This document shows, piece after piece, positions 56,725-64,000 of a DNA stretch of 64,000 nucleotides. The stretch is from positions 15,191 through 79,190 of the forward strand of contig DATGGK010000056.1 of the NCBI GenBank assembly GCA_035308565.1, given 5' to 3'. Below the pieces are notes generated by a model. That model saw only the letters and a list, made by a program, of their open reading frames with translations, had not been told where the DNA came from and ran no database searches. The DNA is from JANXLS01 sp035308565. Its GTDB lineage: Bacteria; Planctomycetota; SZUA-567; H5-PLA8. Both the position numbers and the translations under genes were made by a program. Within the stretch, counting starts at the first letter, position 1, and each line of letters begins with the position of its first letter.

Positions 56725-58569
56725 TCAATCCTTCACCCACACCGCCACATATCGCGCTTCGGTGCCTGCGAACTGGTTGGCCGCGTTGCCCATCATGTCG
56801 TTGATCTTCTCGTAATCGAGGCCGGACTTGTCGGTGCGCTGATTGAAAATGCAGGCGACGTTTACGCCGTTGCCGTATTCGGACGCCATTGAGAATGTGC
56901 CGGGCAGGCTGCCGAAATGGACCCAGGATTGGCCGGTGCCTTTGCGCGGCTCGCCGGAAATCCAATAGGCGTTCATGAATTTGCACAGGTCGGGACTCGA
57001 CGCGATCAGCGCGCCGTGCGAGTCCATCGCTTCGAGAAAAAACGTGCCGTCGGGCGCGGGAACTTGCGCCTCCGATTTCGGTTCAATCACATTTCGTCCG
57101 ACACCCGGATCGACGTAAACCGGTTCGCGCGGGTTGCGGTCCTTCGGCAGGCTGCGGCCCAATTCGATGCTGTGAATATCCAGCGGCGCAAGAATTTCCT
57201 TTTGAATGTACGCGACGTAATTCTGCTTGCTGACTTTTTCGATCACGCGGCCCAGGACGCAGTAGCCGAAATTCGAGTAGGCGTACTTCGAACCGGGATC
57301 GGCTTGCAGCGGTTTGCCCAGCATGTAGCGGATGATCTGCTCCTGGTCGGCGGGGCCGGGCTTGCCGTTGGCTTTGGCGATTTCCAGAGGCATGAACATG
57401 GGATCGAAACTGGTGTCGCGGTCCCAGCCGCCTTTGTGGTCGAGCAGATTTTGAACGGTGATCGTGTTGATGCGCGGATCTTCTTTGGCGCCGGGCAGCG
57501 GTTTGAGTCCGAGCAGCGGGAAAGCTTTCGTATCGAGCGCGAGCTTTCCTTCGGCGATAAGTTTGCGCACGGCCGCGGCGGTGATTGGCTTGACCACGCT
57601 GGCGATGCGCATCGGGTCATCGGCCTGAACCAATTGCGTCCGCGCGCCGTCGCGATGGCCGTAGGCTTTTTCGAGGAGCATTTTTCCATTGTACGCAACG
57701 GCGATCGTGCCGACGGCGATGCTGCGCTCCTTCATGTACTCTTTGATCGTCTTCTCAAAAATCTCGACGCCCGCCGACGGTTCCTGGCTGCACGCGGAGA
57801 CGGACAACAGATGAAAACCGTTCTTCTCATTTTGACGTGCTTGGTTGTGAAATTGAGTTTCAGTCAGGTTGTGCCGAGCGATCATGGGCGTCGCTTCTTT
57901 GACGAAGATGGCCGCGAACATCGGCCCGGATTTCGTGCGGTACTCCGTCGCGCAGAGCGGGCGAAAGCCTTTGTTCGCCGGATCGTCGTAGAGTTTTTGA
58001 TATTGCTCCGGCGCGAGATCGTGGCGCGCGAACCATTCGTCTTGCGATTCGACGAAGAGCGCGGCGAAAAGATGTCCGGCGCGGCCGTTGCCGTAGCCGC
58101 AAATGATCTCCGGGCGCAGGCCGCGTTCTTTGGCGCGCTCGACTTCGCTTTGATATTGTTCCGCCGTAATATTGTGATGCTCCTCCCATTTTATGTGCTT
58201 TCCGTCCTTCACCCACACGGCCGCAAAATGCGGCGCGCCGCCATTCAAATAGCCGCTGACACAAATTAAGCGAAAGCCATCAGCGCGCATTTGCTTAAGC
58301 GCGGCGGCGTATTCATCGTTCGCTAGATTGTGCCGGACTTCGGTGGGAATGGCCGCGCCGTCTTTGACCGAGACGGCACTGAAGCGCACCTCGCCGCCGA
58401 TGTCGTAACCGCTGATGCTGATGACGCGATGCGCGTCTTTTGTTGTGCGCTCAACCCAGGTTTGGAAGGCGTCGGAGGCGGCGTCTTGAATGGAGTCGTA
58501 GGATTCGCGCGCGGACGCCGCGCAAAACAGACAAGCGAGCCACACCAAAACGGGCGCAACTTTGTTCAT
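56725..58569 (-). CDS. Secreted polyglycine-hydrolase-like protein: tandem repeats plus beta-lactamase-fold domain
   Basis: A 614-residue exported protein with a signal peptide (MNKVAPVLVWLACLFCAASA) after a perfect AGGAGG. Residues about 35-260 hold four repeats ending in F-A-A-[IVL]-[FW]-V-[KE]-[DE] (for example PHFAAVWVKDGKHI and PMFAAIFVKEATPM), the bacterial tandem repeat domain of polyglycine hydrolases. Residues about 270-600 are a beta-lactamase/DD-peptidase fold with the SxxK motif in IASVVKPITAAAV, the YxN-like segment YSNFGYCVLGRVIE, and a His/Lys-Thr-Gly-like region near the end. The last residues (GTEARYVAVWVKD) are another half repeat at the extreme C-terminus. It probably cleaves a peptide or ester bond outside the cytoplasm. 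Confidence 0.85.
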   Translation of the reverse strand: MNKVAPVLVWLACLFCAASARESYDSIQDAASDAFQTWVERTTKDAHRVISISGYDIGGEVRFSAVSVKDGAAIPTEVRHNLANDEYAAALKQMRADGFRLICVSGYLNGGAPHFAAVWVKDGKHIKWEEHHNITAEQYQSEVERAKERGLRPEIICGYGNGRAGHLFAALFVESQDEWFARHDLAPEQYQKLYDDPANKGFRPLCATEYRTKSGPMFAAIFVKEATPMIARHNLTETQFHNQARQNEKNGFHLLSVSACSQEPSAGVEIFEKTIKEYMKERSIAVGTIAVAYNGKMLLEKAYGHRDGARTQLVQADDPMRIASVVKPITAAAVRKLIAEGKLALDTKAFPLLGLKPLPGAKEDPRINTITVQNLLDHKGGWDRDTSFDPMFMPLEIAKANGKPGPADQEQIIRYMLGKPLQADPGSKYAYSNFGYCVLGRVIEKVSKQNYVAYIQKEILAPLDIHSIELGRSLPKDRNPREPVYVDPGVGRNVIEPKSEAQVPAPDGTFFLEAMDSHGALIASSPDLCKFMNAYWISGEPRKGTGQSWVHFGSLPGTFSMASEYGNGVNVACIFNQRTDKSGLDYEKINDMMGNAANQFAGTEARYVAVWVKD

Positions 58570-58717
58570 GGAAGCCTCCTGCGCACAAACGTGCCATGCA
58601 CGGCGGCGAGCGTCAAGAAAAGAAAGCACGCTAATGAAATATGCGCTGCGGCAGACAAGAAAGAATGTCTGCGACACCACCAGCCCATTCGTGAAGATTC
58701 GTGCGATTCGTTGTTTA

Positions 58718-60343
58718 TTATTTCTGGCGTTCGCGCGCGCGTATCGGCCGCCAGCAGGTCCCGTCCGCGTTGACTAATTTCATCGCGTCCGCCGGCCCGT
58801 CGCCGAACGGCGCGTAATTCGGAAACGCCGGCGGCGGCAACTCCGCCCAGGCCGATTGAAGGGAGTTCACGAAACTCCACGCCTGAAACACTTCGTCCAC
58901 GCGAGTAAAGAGCGACGCGTCGCCGCGCATCGCGTCCAGCAGCAACCGCTCGTACGCTTCGGGCGACCGCTGCTCAAACGCCTCTTCATATTCGAAATCC
59001 ATGTCCACTTCGTCGAGAACCATCTGCATGCCCGGCTGCTTGCACGCCATCGACAAGCTGATCCCTTCCTTCGGCTGAATATGCAGGACCAGTTCGTTCG
59101 GCACCGGATTGGCCGACATCAAACAATAATCCGTGTCGCGGTTGTGCGGAAACAAACTCATCGGCGGGCGCTTAAACGTCACCGCAATTTCGCTGCGCCG
59201 ATCCGGAAGGCGCTTTCCCGTCCGCAAATAAAACGGCACGCCGGCCCAGCGCCAATTATCGATCTTTACTTTCAGCGCGACGTACGTTTCGGTCAGCGAA
59301 TCCGGCGGAACATTTTCCTCCTGCCGATAGCCTTTCAACTGCTTCCCGTCTTTGTCCGTGCCCGCGCCATATTGTCCGCGCACCGTATTTTTCGCGGCCA
59401 AGTCTCGGTTGAACGGTTGCAGCGAACGCAGCAACAAAACTTTCGCGCCGCGGATTGAATTCGCGTCCAACACCGGCGGCGGCTCCATCGCGACCAGTGT
59501 CAGCAATTGCAGCATGTGATTCTGCAGCATGTCGCGCGTCGCGCCCGCAGTGTCGTAATACGCGCCGCGTTTGCCTTCCATGCCCAGCGTCTCGGCCACA
59601 GTGATTTGAACGTGGTCCACATACTTGTTGTTGAACAGCGGCTCAAAGATCGCGTTGCCAAATCGAAAACTCAGGATGTTTTGAACCGTTTCTTTGCCGA
59701 GATAATGATCGATGCGGTAAATCTGCGATTCATCGAGAACCGCGCCGAGCTCGTCGTTAAGTTTTTGTGCGCTGGCCAGATCGCGCCCGAACGGCTTCTC
59801 CACAATCACGCGCGTCCATGGCGATTTAAATCTCGGCGCGATCAAACCCGCCTCGCCCAATTGCCGTACGATCACCGGAAAAAATCCAGGCGTCACTGAC
59901 AAATAAAACAACCGGTTTCCCCCAAGCTGCCGTGATATGTCCAATTCGACGAGCTTCTCTTTAAGCCGCGTGAACGACGCTGCGTCGTCGTTGTTGCCCG
60001 CGACGTAATGCAGCGCTTTCACGACGGGATGATTCGCCAAATCGCCCGGCGCTTCTTTGCCGAGAACCTCTCGCAGCGATTTGACGATGTTCTCGCGAAA
60101 CGCCTCGTCCGACATCGGCGTGCGCGAAAATCCAACGATTGCAAAACGCTCAGGCAAAAATCCGCCCGCGTGCAAATGAAACAGCGCCGGAATTAATTTG
60201 CGGTGCGCCAGATCGCCGGACGCGCCGAAGATCACAATCGACAGCGGCTCTTTGACGCGCACGGCTTCGGCCGCATTTGCGTTCGATGCATCTTTCGGCA
60301 GCGGGCGCCTGAGAATCGTGGTCATGCCGCGTTTTGTGTCCAT
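58718..60343 (-). CDS. zwf: Glucose-6-phosphate 1-dehydrogenase
   Basis: A 541-residue enzyme of the oxidative pentose-phosphate pathway, making NADPH. IVIFGASGDLAHRKLIPALF binds NADP, RVIVEKPFGRDLASA is conserved, and RIDHYLGKETVQNIL holds the catalytic His. PFYLRTGKRLPDRRSEI is typical. The ATG at 60343 has GGAG 7 nt upstream. A second ATG at 60355 overlaps the upstream gene's stop as TAATG, so translational coupling through that start is also possible. It is preceded by the quinone oxidoreductase gene. The N-terminal 30 residues before the Rossmann motif are an extension. Confidence 0.97.
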   Translation of the reverse strand: MDTKRGMTTILRRPLPKDASNANAAEAVRVKEPLSIVIFGASGDLAHRKLIPALFHLHAGGFLPERFAIVGFSRTPMSDEAFRENIVKSLREVLGKEAPGDLANHPVVKALHYVAGNNDDAASFTRLKEKLVELDISRQLGGNRLFYLSVTPGFFPVIVRQLGEAGLIAPRFKSPWTRVIVEKPFGRDLASAQKLNDELGAVLDESQIYRIDHYLGKETVQNILSFRFGNAIFEPLFNNKYVDHVQITVAETLGMEGKRGAYYDTAGATRDMLQNHMLQLLTLVAMEPPPVLDANSIRGAKVLLLRSLQPFNRDLAAKNTVRGQYGAGTDKDGKQLKGYRQEENVPPDSLTETYVALKVKIDNWRWAGVPFYLRTGKRLPDRRSEIAVTFKRPPMSLFPHNRDTDYCLMSANPVPNELVLHIQPKEGISLSMACKQPGMQMVLDEVDMDFEYEEAFEQRSPEAYERLLLDAMRGDASLFTRVDEVFQAWSFVNSLQSAWAELPPPAFPNYAPFGDGPADAMKLVNADGTCWRPIRARERQK

Positions 60344-60354
60344 GTGTTTCTCCA

Positions 60355-61356
60355 TTAAACCACAAGCACTATCTTGCCCACATGCACGCCGGACTCAAGT
60401 ACCCGATGCGCCTCCGCGGCCTGCTCAAGCGCGAATGTCTTGAACACGACTGGCGTGATTTTTCCGGATTCGATCAGCGGCCAGACTTTTTCGCGCAGCG
60501 CTTTCGCCACCGCGCCTTTGAACGGCACCGTCCGCGCGCGCAACGTCGATCCGGTGATCGTCAGCCGCTTCTGCATGACCTCGAAGATATTGAACTGCGC
60601 GTCCAATCCGTGCATGCCGCTGATAAACACCAGGCGTCCTTCTTCCGCGAGACACTTGATTTCGCGCGGCACGTAATCGCCGCCGATCATGTCCAAAATC
60701 ACATTCACGCCGCGCCCGCTCGTCGCCTGCCTGACCACTTCGACAAAGTCCTCGCTCTTGTAATTGATCGCGCGCTCCGCGCCCAACTGCACACAAGCCG
60801 CGCACTTCTCCGCCGAACCCGCCGTCGCAAACACGCGGCTGCCCAGGGCGCGAGCCATCTGAATCGCCGCCACGCCAATCCCGCTGCTCCCGCCCTGCAC
60901 CAGCAAACTTTCGCCGGCGCTCAAGCGTCCGCGTTCGAACACATTGCCCCACACGGTGAAAAAAGTTTCCGGCAGCGATGCCGCTTCGACGGCCGTCAAT
61001 CCGCGCGGAATCGGCAAACATTGCGGCGCCGGCACGGAGCAATACTCCGCATAGCCCCCGCCCGCGACCAACGCGCACACCACGTCGCCGCTCTTCCACT
61101 CCGTGACCGCCGCGCCCGCCCTCGCGACTGTTCCTGCAATCTCCAGTCCCGGAATGTCCGACACTCCCGGCGGCGGAGGGTAATGTCCTTTGCGCTGCAT
61201 GATGTCCGGCCTGTTTACGCCGGCTGCAGCGACCTTGATCAGCACGTCGCCGCCGCCCACAGCCGGCATCGCCCGCTTCACAGGCTGCAACACCTCCGGC
61301 CCGCCCGGCCGCTCGATTTGAATCGCGCGCATGTGTCCACTGATTTGCGATCTCAT
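60355..61356 (-). CDS. NAD(P)H quinone oxidoreductase, zinc-independent MDR family (PIG3-like)
   Basis: A 333-residue medium-chain reductase. The start at MRSQISGHMRAIQIERPGGP follows GGAG by 6 nt; MRAIQ is the alternative. PGLEIAGTVARAGAAV and GVNRPDIMQRKGHYPPPPGV are typical of PIG3/TP53I3-type quinone oxidoreductases. VQGGSSGIGVAAIQMARALG binds NADPH, and no zinc-binding cysteine cluster is present. It reduces quinones or related carbonyls in the cytoplasm. The stop overlaps the first possible zwf start by one nucleotide (TAATG), so the two are co-transcribed. Confidence 0.92.
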   Translation of the reverse strand: MRSQISGHMRAIQIERPGGPEVLQPVKRAMPAVGGGDVLIKVAAAGVNRPDIMQRKGHYPPPPGVSDIPGLEIAGTVARAGAAVTEWKSGDVVCALVAGGGYAEYCSVPAPQCLPIPRGLTAVEAASLPETFFTVWGNVFERGRLSAGESLLVQGGSSGIGVAAIQMARALGSRVFATAGSAEKCAACVQLGAERAINYKSEDFVEVVRQATSGRGVNVILDMIGGDYVPREIKCLAEEGRLVFISGMHGLDAQFNIFEVMQKRLTITGSTLRARTVPFKGAVAKALREKVWPLIESGKITPVVFKTFALEQAAEAHRVLESGVHVGKIVLVV

Positions 61357-61636
61357 CGTCTTCTCCGCTGCGTACCTGCCGAACAAAAGGCAGCCACTGT
61401 CTCTCAACGACAACGCCAAAACGCGGCTTGGCAGCGTTAATGTCGCTCCGAGCGCGAGTGAAAAATAGGCAGCCTGTGAGATATGTGAAATAACGAGACG
61501 CGAACTGCGAATAGCCGCAAAGTCTCAAGCCAGTTCGGAATTTTATCGAATTCGCCGCCGTAGTCAATATGCTCTATTGAACTCATTCGCCCATTGCCGC
61601 GCATCTTTGTGCCGCGCGAGGAAACGCGCGCGCGAG
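61357..61636. other. Intergenic region without a recognisable feature
   Basis: The 280-nt stretch between the quinone oxidoreductase and metF genes has no open frame with family similarity and no strong hairpin with a T-tract. It presumably holds the promoter of the qor-zwf operon, since both flanking genes read leftwards. Confidence 0.5.
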
Positions 61637-62524
61637 TCACAGCCCCAAATTCAGCATGATCGACTTCGTTGGCTTGACTTTGTTGACCGTGTAAAAATGC
61701 AGCCCTGGCACGTCAAATTTCAATAGCTCTTCGCACTGCTTCGTCGCGTACTCGATGCCCCACTCCACCACGCCCTCTTCGTTGTCGCCAAACTGCGCCA
61801 GTTTCTGCTCGACGATTTTCGGCACGCGCGCGCCGCACAGCGGGATGAAACGCTTGATCCACGACACCGACGGTATCGGCAGAATGCCGGGGCAGATCGG
61901 CACCTTCACGCCCAGCGTGCCAATCATGTGGTTTTGGAATTCGAAGAAATCGTGGTTATCGAAGAACAATTGCGTGAGAATAAATTCCGCGCCCGCATCG
62001 ATCTTCCGTTTCAAATGATCCCAATCGACAAATTTGCCTTCTTTGCAATGCATGTGCCCTTCGGGAAATCCCGCGGCGCCGATGCAAAATTGATTGCGCG
62101 CCTTGATGAACGCCACCAGTTCATTCGAAAATTCGAATCCGCCTTTCGTCTTGGCGAACGCGCCCAGACCGCCCGGCGGGTCGCCGCGCAATGCGAGAAT
62201 ATTCTGAATCCCGCGGCGCGCGGCATCGTCCAGCACGCTGCTGATTTCCTCGCGCGTCGCGCCGACGCACGTAAGGTGGCTCATCGTGACGAGCTTCAAC
62301 TCGCGCTGCATACGCTCCACGATGTCGAGCGTTTTCGCTTTGGTCGATCCGCCCGCGCCGTAGGTCACGGAACAATAGTCGGGCTTGAGCTCCGCGAGCG
62401 CCGGCAGCGTCTTTTCAAAAAGCGTGCGGTCGCCTTCGTCCGTTTTGGGTGGACTGAATTCGAAAGAAATCACCGGCCGTTGCTTCGGTCGGCGCAGCCC
62501 GTGGATATCGCGAATGAATCTCAT
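61637..62524 (-). CDS. metF: 5,10-methylenetetrahydrofolate reductase
   Basis: A 295-residue FAD enzyme reducing methylenetetrahydrofolate to methyl-THF for methionine synthesis. VISFEFSPPKTDEGDRTLFE is the family start. DYCSVTYGAGGSTKAKTLDI, SHLTCVGATREEI and NILALRGDPPGG bind FAD and folate, and ILTQLFFDNHDFFEF and PGILPIPSV are conserved. The ATG of MRFIRDIHG is chosen; a longer upstream frame lacks homology. The C-terminal VPGLHFYTVNKVKPT is normal. Monocistronic on the minus strand, directly beside the IS element, whose left end lies 76 nt upstream of the start. Confidence 0.95.
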   Translation of the reverse strand: MRFIRDIHGLRRPKQRPVISFEFSPPKTDEGDRTLFEKTLPALAELKPDYCSVTYGAGGSTKAKTLDIVERMQRELKLVTMSHLTCVGATREEISSVLDDAARRGIQNILALRGDPPGGLGAFAKTKGGFEFSNELVAFIKARNQFCIGAAGFPEGHMHCKEGKFVDWDHLKRKIDAGAEFILTQLFFDNHDFFEFQNHMIGTLGVKVPICPGILPIPSVSWIKRFIPLCGARVPKIVEQKLAQFGDNEEGVVEWGIEYATKQCEELLKFDVPGLHFYTVNKVKPTKSIMLNLGL

Positions 62525-62600
62525 GCGCCTATGATAATGTAAGCGGCCATCGGCGCAAGCAAGCGAGGAGCGGCGGTGAATGGGTGGCCCGCCCCGGGCA

Positions 62601-63999
62601 GCATTGGTATCTACACATCTATCCGCTTTCGTCAGTTCCATTTGGCAGGAAGTCGGGGAGGAGTTGGTGGACCAGAGATTTCAGTTCGTCGAGGCTTGTT
62701 TCTTCGAGCAGATTCAGCATCGACAACAACACGCCCAATCCCGCCAGCAACGCCGGCTCGGTAAAGCTTCGGCGGCCTTCACCCCTTTTCATCAACCGCC
62801 CGCTCAACCGCACCAACACGTGCCGCAACGTTTCCGCTTCGGGCCGTTCGTCCCGCGCCAGTTGCCAGACCACGACTCCGGCCATGGCCGCCACGGCCAA
62901 GCGCGCTGCCAGCGCGTGCGCATCTTTCTGCAGCCAGCTTTCCACATGCTGCCCGGCGCTCTTCAACAGCTTGTGATACGACTCGATCCGCCAGCGCCAA
63001 TAGTACCACAGCGCCAGCGTCGCCGCCCGCACTTCCGCCGGAAGATTGCTCAGCAGCAGCCAGCGCGCCAGCACGCGCCCGTCGGCATCCCGCACTTCGC
63101 TGACGATCAGCCGCACGGTCAGCGGCGCGCCGGCCACATTTTTATGTTTCGCCTTGCCGCCCACCACGCGATGCGTGCGCGCGGAGCGCTTGAGTTCCAC
63201 GCTCGTTTCGCCCACGAATTGTACGGCGGCGGCGCCCTCGAATTCCACGTCGCGCGATTTCGCCAAAGGCACCTGGCCGGCGACGTCGCCCAGCCTCTGT
63301 TCGCATCCGCCATGCCAGGCCCGAGGCGCGTCTTTGGCGCGCACCAAAAACTTTCTTCCACGCGCGTCCCACGAGCGCAAATGCGCGATCGAATCGCCTT
63401 CGCGATCGATCACGTAGACGGCCGGGCGTCCCAACTGAAGCCCTTCCACATGCGCCATCACCGGTTCCAATCCATCCAGCGCGGACTTCGCCTTCAACGG
63501 CTTGTCACCGCGCGTGCTGTGAATGCCGCTGCCGGCCTCCAGTTCAAGACACACGGGCGCAAGCGGGCGTCCCTCGCCGTCCGACAGCGCCAGCGCGGTC
63601 AGAAGTTTGTACCCCAAATCGTTTTCATTCATCAGCATGATGCGGTCGTGTTTAGACGCGTGTCCGCAATAGTGCAGCAGGCACCAGTCCAGCGCGATGA
63701 GCACGTAATTCTGGCAGGTCTGGGCGACGCCCAGGCGCGCCGCTTCGATCAAAGGCGCAGCCAACTGCGGCAACGCCACGTGTGGATTGGAAAAAAAGCG
63801 CCAAGCGCCTTGAGTGGCGGCGAAGGCCTGGCCTCCGTCGGGCAACGCACGCAAACCGGCGGCAATCTGTTGAGCGGCGGAGAGATGCGCCATCAGCAAC
63901 AAACGATAACGCAGCTGGAGCCGGGGCTCCGCAGGGAGTAATGGGACATGCGCTCATTTTTCGGCTGTTTCACGGTTGTACTTGTGTAGATACCAATGC
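62601..63999 (-). mobile_element. IS4-family (IS50-like) insertion sequence, about 1.4 kb
   Basis: The left end reads GCATTGGTATCTACACA and the reverse complement of the right end reads the same 17 nt, continuing as AGTACAACC on that side. The right inverted repeat ends one base from the window edge, so a target duplication cannot be checked; the left flank is GCCCCGGGCA. The ACACAAGT of the right end matches the inner part of IS50/Tn5 ends. One transposase gene fills the element. IS50-group elements usually make 9-bp duplications. Confidence 0.85.
62619..63893 (-). CDS. IS4-family transposase
   Basis: A transposase of about 424 residues with the RNase-H-like DDE fold. VYVIDREGDSIAHLRSWDAR carries the second aspartate. 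YYWRWRIESYHKLLKSAGQH carries the Y-(2)-R-(3)-E-(6)-K signature of the IS4 family with the catalytic Glu. The N-terminal AHLSAAQQIAAGLRALPDGG, then WRFFSNPHVALPQL, resembles Tn5 transposase. The start MAHLSAAQ is chosen; a TTG three codons upstream is possible and neither has a strong ribosome site. The stop lies only a few bases from the left inverted repeat. No frameshift is visible, so the element looks intact. Confidence 0.93.
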   Translation of the reverse strand: MAHLSAAQQIAAGLRALPDGGQAFAATQGAWRFFSNPHVALPQLAAPLIEAARLGVAQTCQNYVLIALDWCLLHYCGHASKHDRIMLMNENDLGYKLLTALALSDGEGRPLAPVCLELEAGSGIHSTRGDKPLKAKSALDGLEPVMAHVEGLQLGRPAVYVIDREGDSIAHLRSWDARGRKFLVRAKDAPRAWHGGCEQRLGDVAGQVPLAKSRDVEFEGAAAVQFVGETSVELKRSARTHRVVGGKAKHKNVAGAPLTVRLIVSEVRDADGRVLARWLLLSNLPAEVRAATLALWYYWRWRIESYHKLLKSAGQHVESWLQKDAHALAARLAVAAMAGVVVWQLARDERPEAETLRHVLVRLSGRLMKRGEGRRSFTEPALLAGLGVLLSMLNLLEETSLDELKSLVHQLLPDFLPNGTDESG

Positions 64000-64000
64000 C

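Overview
The window looks like chromosomal DNA of a Gram-negative, GC-rich bacterium of the PVC/Planctomycetota type or a neighbouring phylum. This is an inference from gene content, with no rRNA to confirm it. The pointers are a polyglycine-hydrolase-like repeat/beta-lactamase protein, a DUF4058-like protein, two small membrane proteins sharing the N-terminal motif FQIHLSTAIVLMF, Gfo/Idh/MocA oxidoreductases, a Gly-rich RRM protein, GH57 glycogen enzymes, and many short dispersed repeats. Periplasmic TlpA-like and SurA-like proteins argue for a double-membrane cell.

Layout. 0-7 kb: an MqsRA-type toxin-antitoxin pair whose toxin gene is split by a 192-bp MITE with a 9-bp target duplication, a solitary DNA methyltransferase, divergent GAPDH and class I aldolase genes, a DUF4058-like gene, and a short operon of an oxidoreductase with two or three small proteins. 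7-15 kb, mostly minus strand: mnmG, a ywgA/ywfO-like HD-phosphohydrolase pair, a secreted PKD protein, and a MoxR-type ATPase coupled to a small membrane protein. 15-26.7 kb: a polytopic membrane protein, an RRM protein, a CAP-domain protein, an oxidoreductase/aldo-keto reductase fusion, tandem TlpA-like thioredoxins, two roadblock proteins and uppP. 26.8-39 kb: a sugar kinase/uridylyltransferase fusion next to a GalU-like protein, a secreted protein, a MshEN-PilZ protein, a group II PLP decarboxylase, a siroheme dehydrogenase and a mutarotase-like protein. 39-45.6 kb: RNase P RNA (minus strand), a SurA/PpiD-like protein, coaD, rpmB, an FG-GAP-like protein and ruvA. 45.7-56.6 kb: a carbohydrate-storage cluster (galT, glgA, a GH57 glucanotransferase, a hybrid histidine kinase, a single-domain response regulator, glgC, a GH57 branching enzyme). 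56.7-64 kb, minus strand: a polyglycine-hydrolase-like protein, zwf, a quinone oxidoreductase and metF, ending in an IS4-family (IS50-like) element with both ends visible.

How the genes work together. GalT and the two uridylyltransferase-like proteins would feed UDP-sugar pools. GlgC makes ADP-glucose, GlgA polymerises it, and the GH57 enzymes branch and remodel the polymer. GAPDH, aldolase and G6PDH link this to central metabolism. The sensor kinase gene overlaps the GH57 gene by 11 nt, so signalling and storage may be co-expressed.

The most distinctive feature is the density of dispersed repeats, at least ten families. Several sit in unexpected places: in frame inside mnmG, a membrane protein and an aldo-keto reductase domain; inside the RNase P RNA; across the overlapping stop codons of two convergent genes; and directly against the start codons of glgC and the branching-enzyme gene. 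I saw no CRISPR array, tRNA or rRNA.
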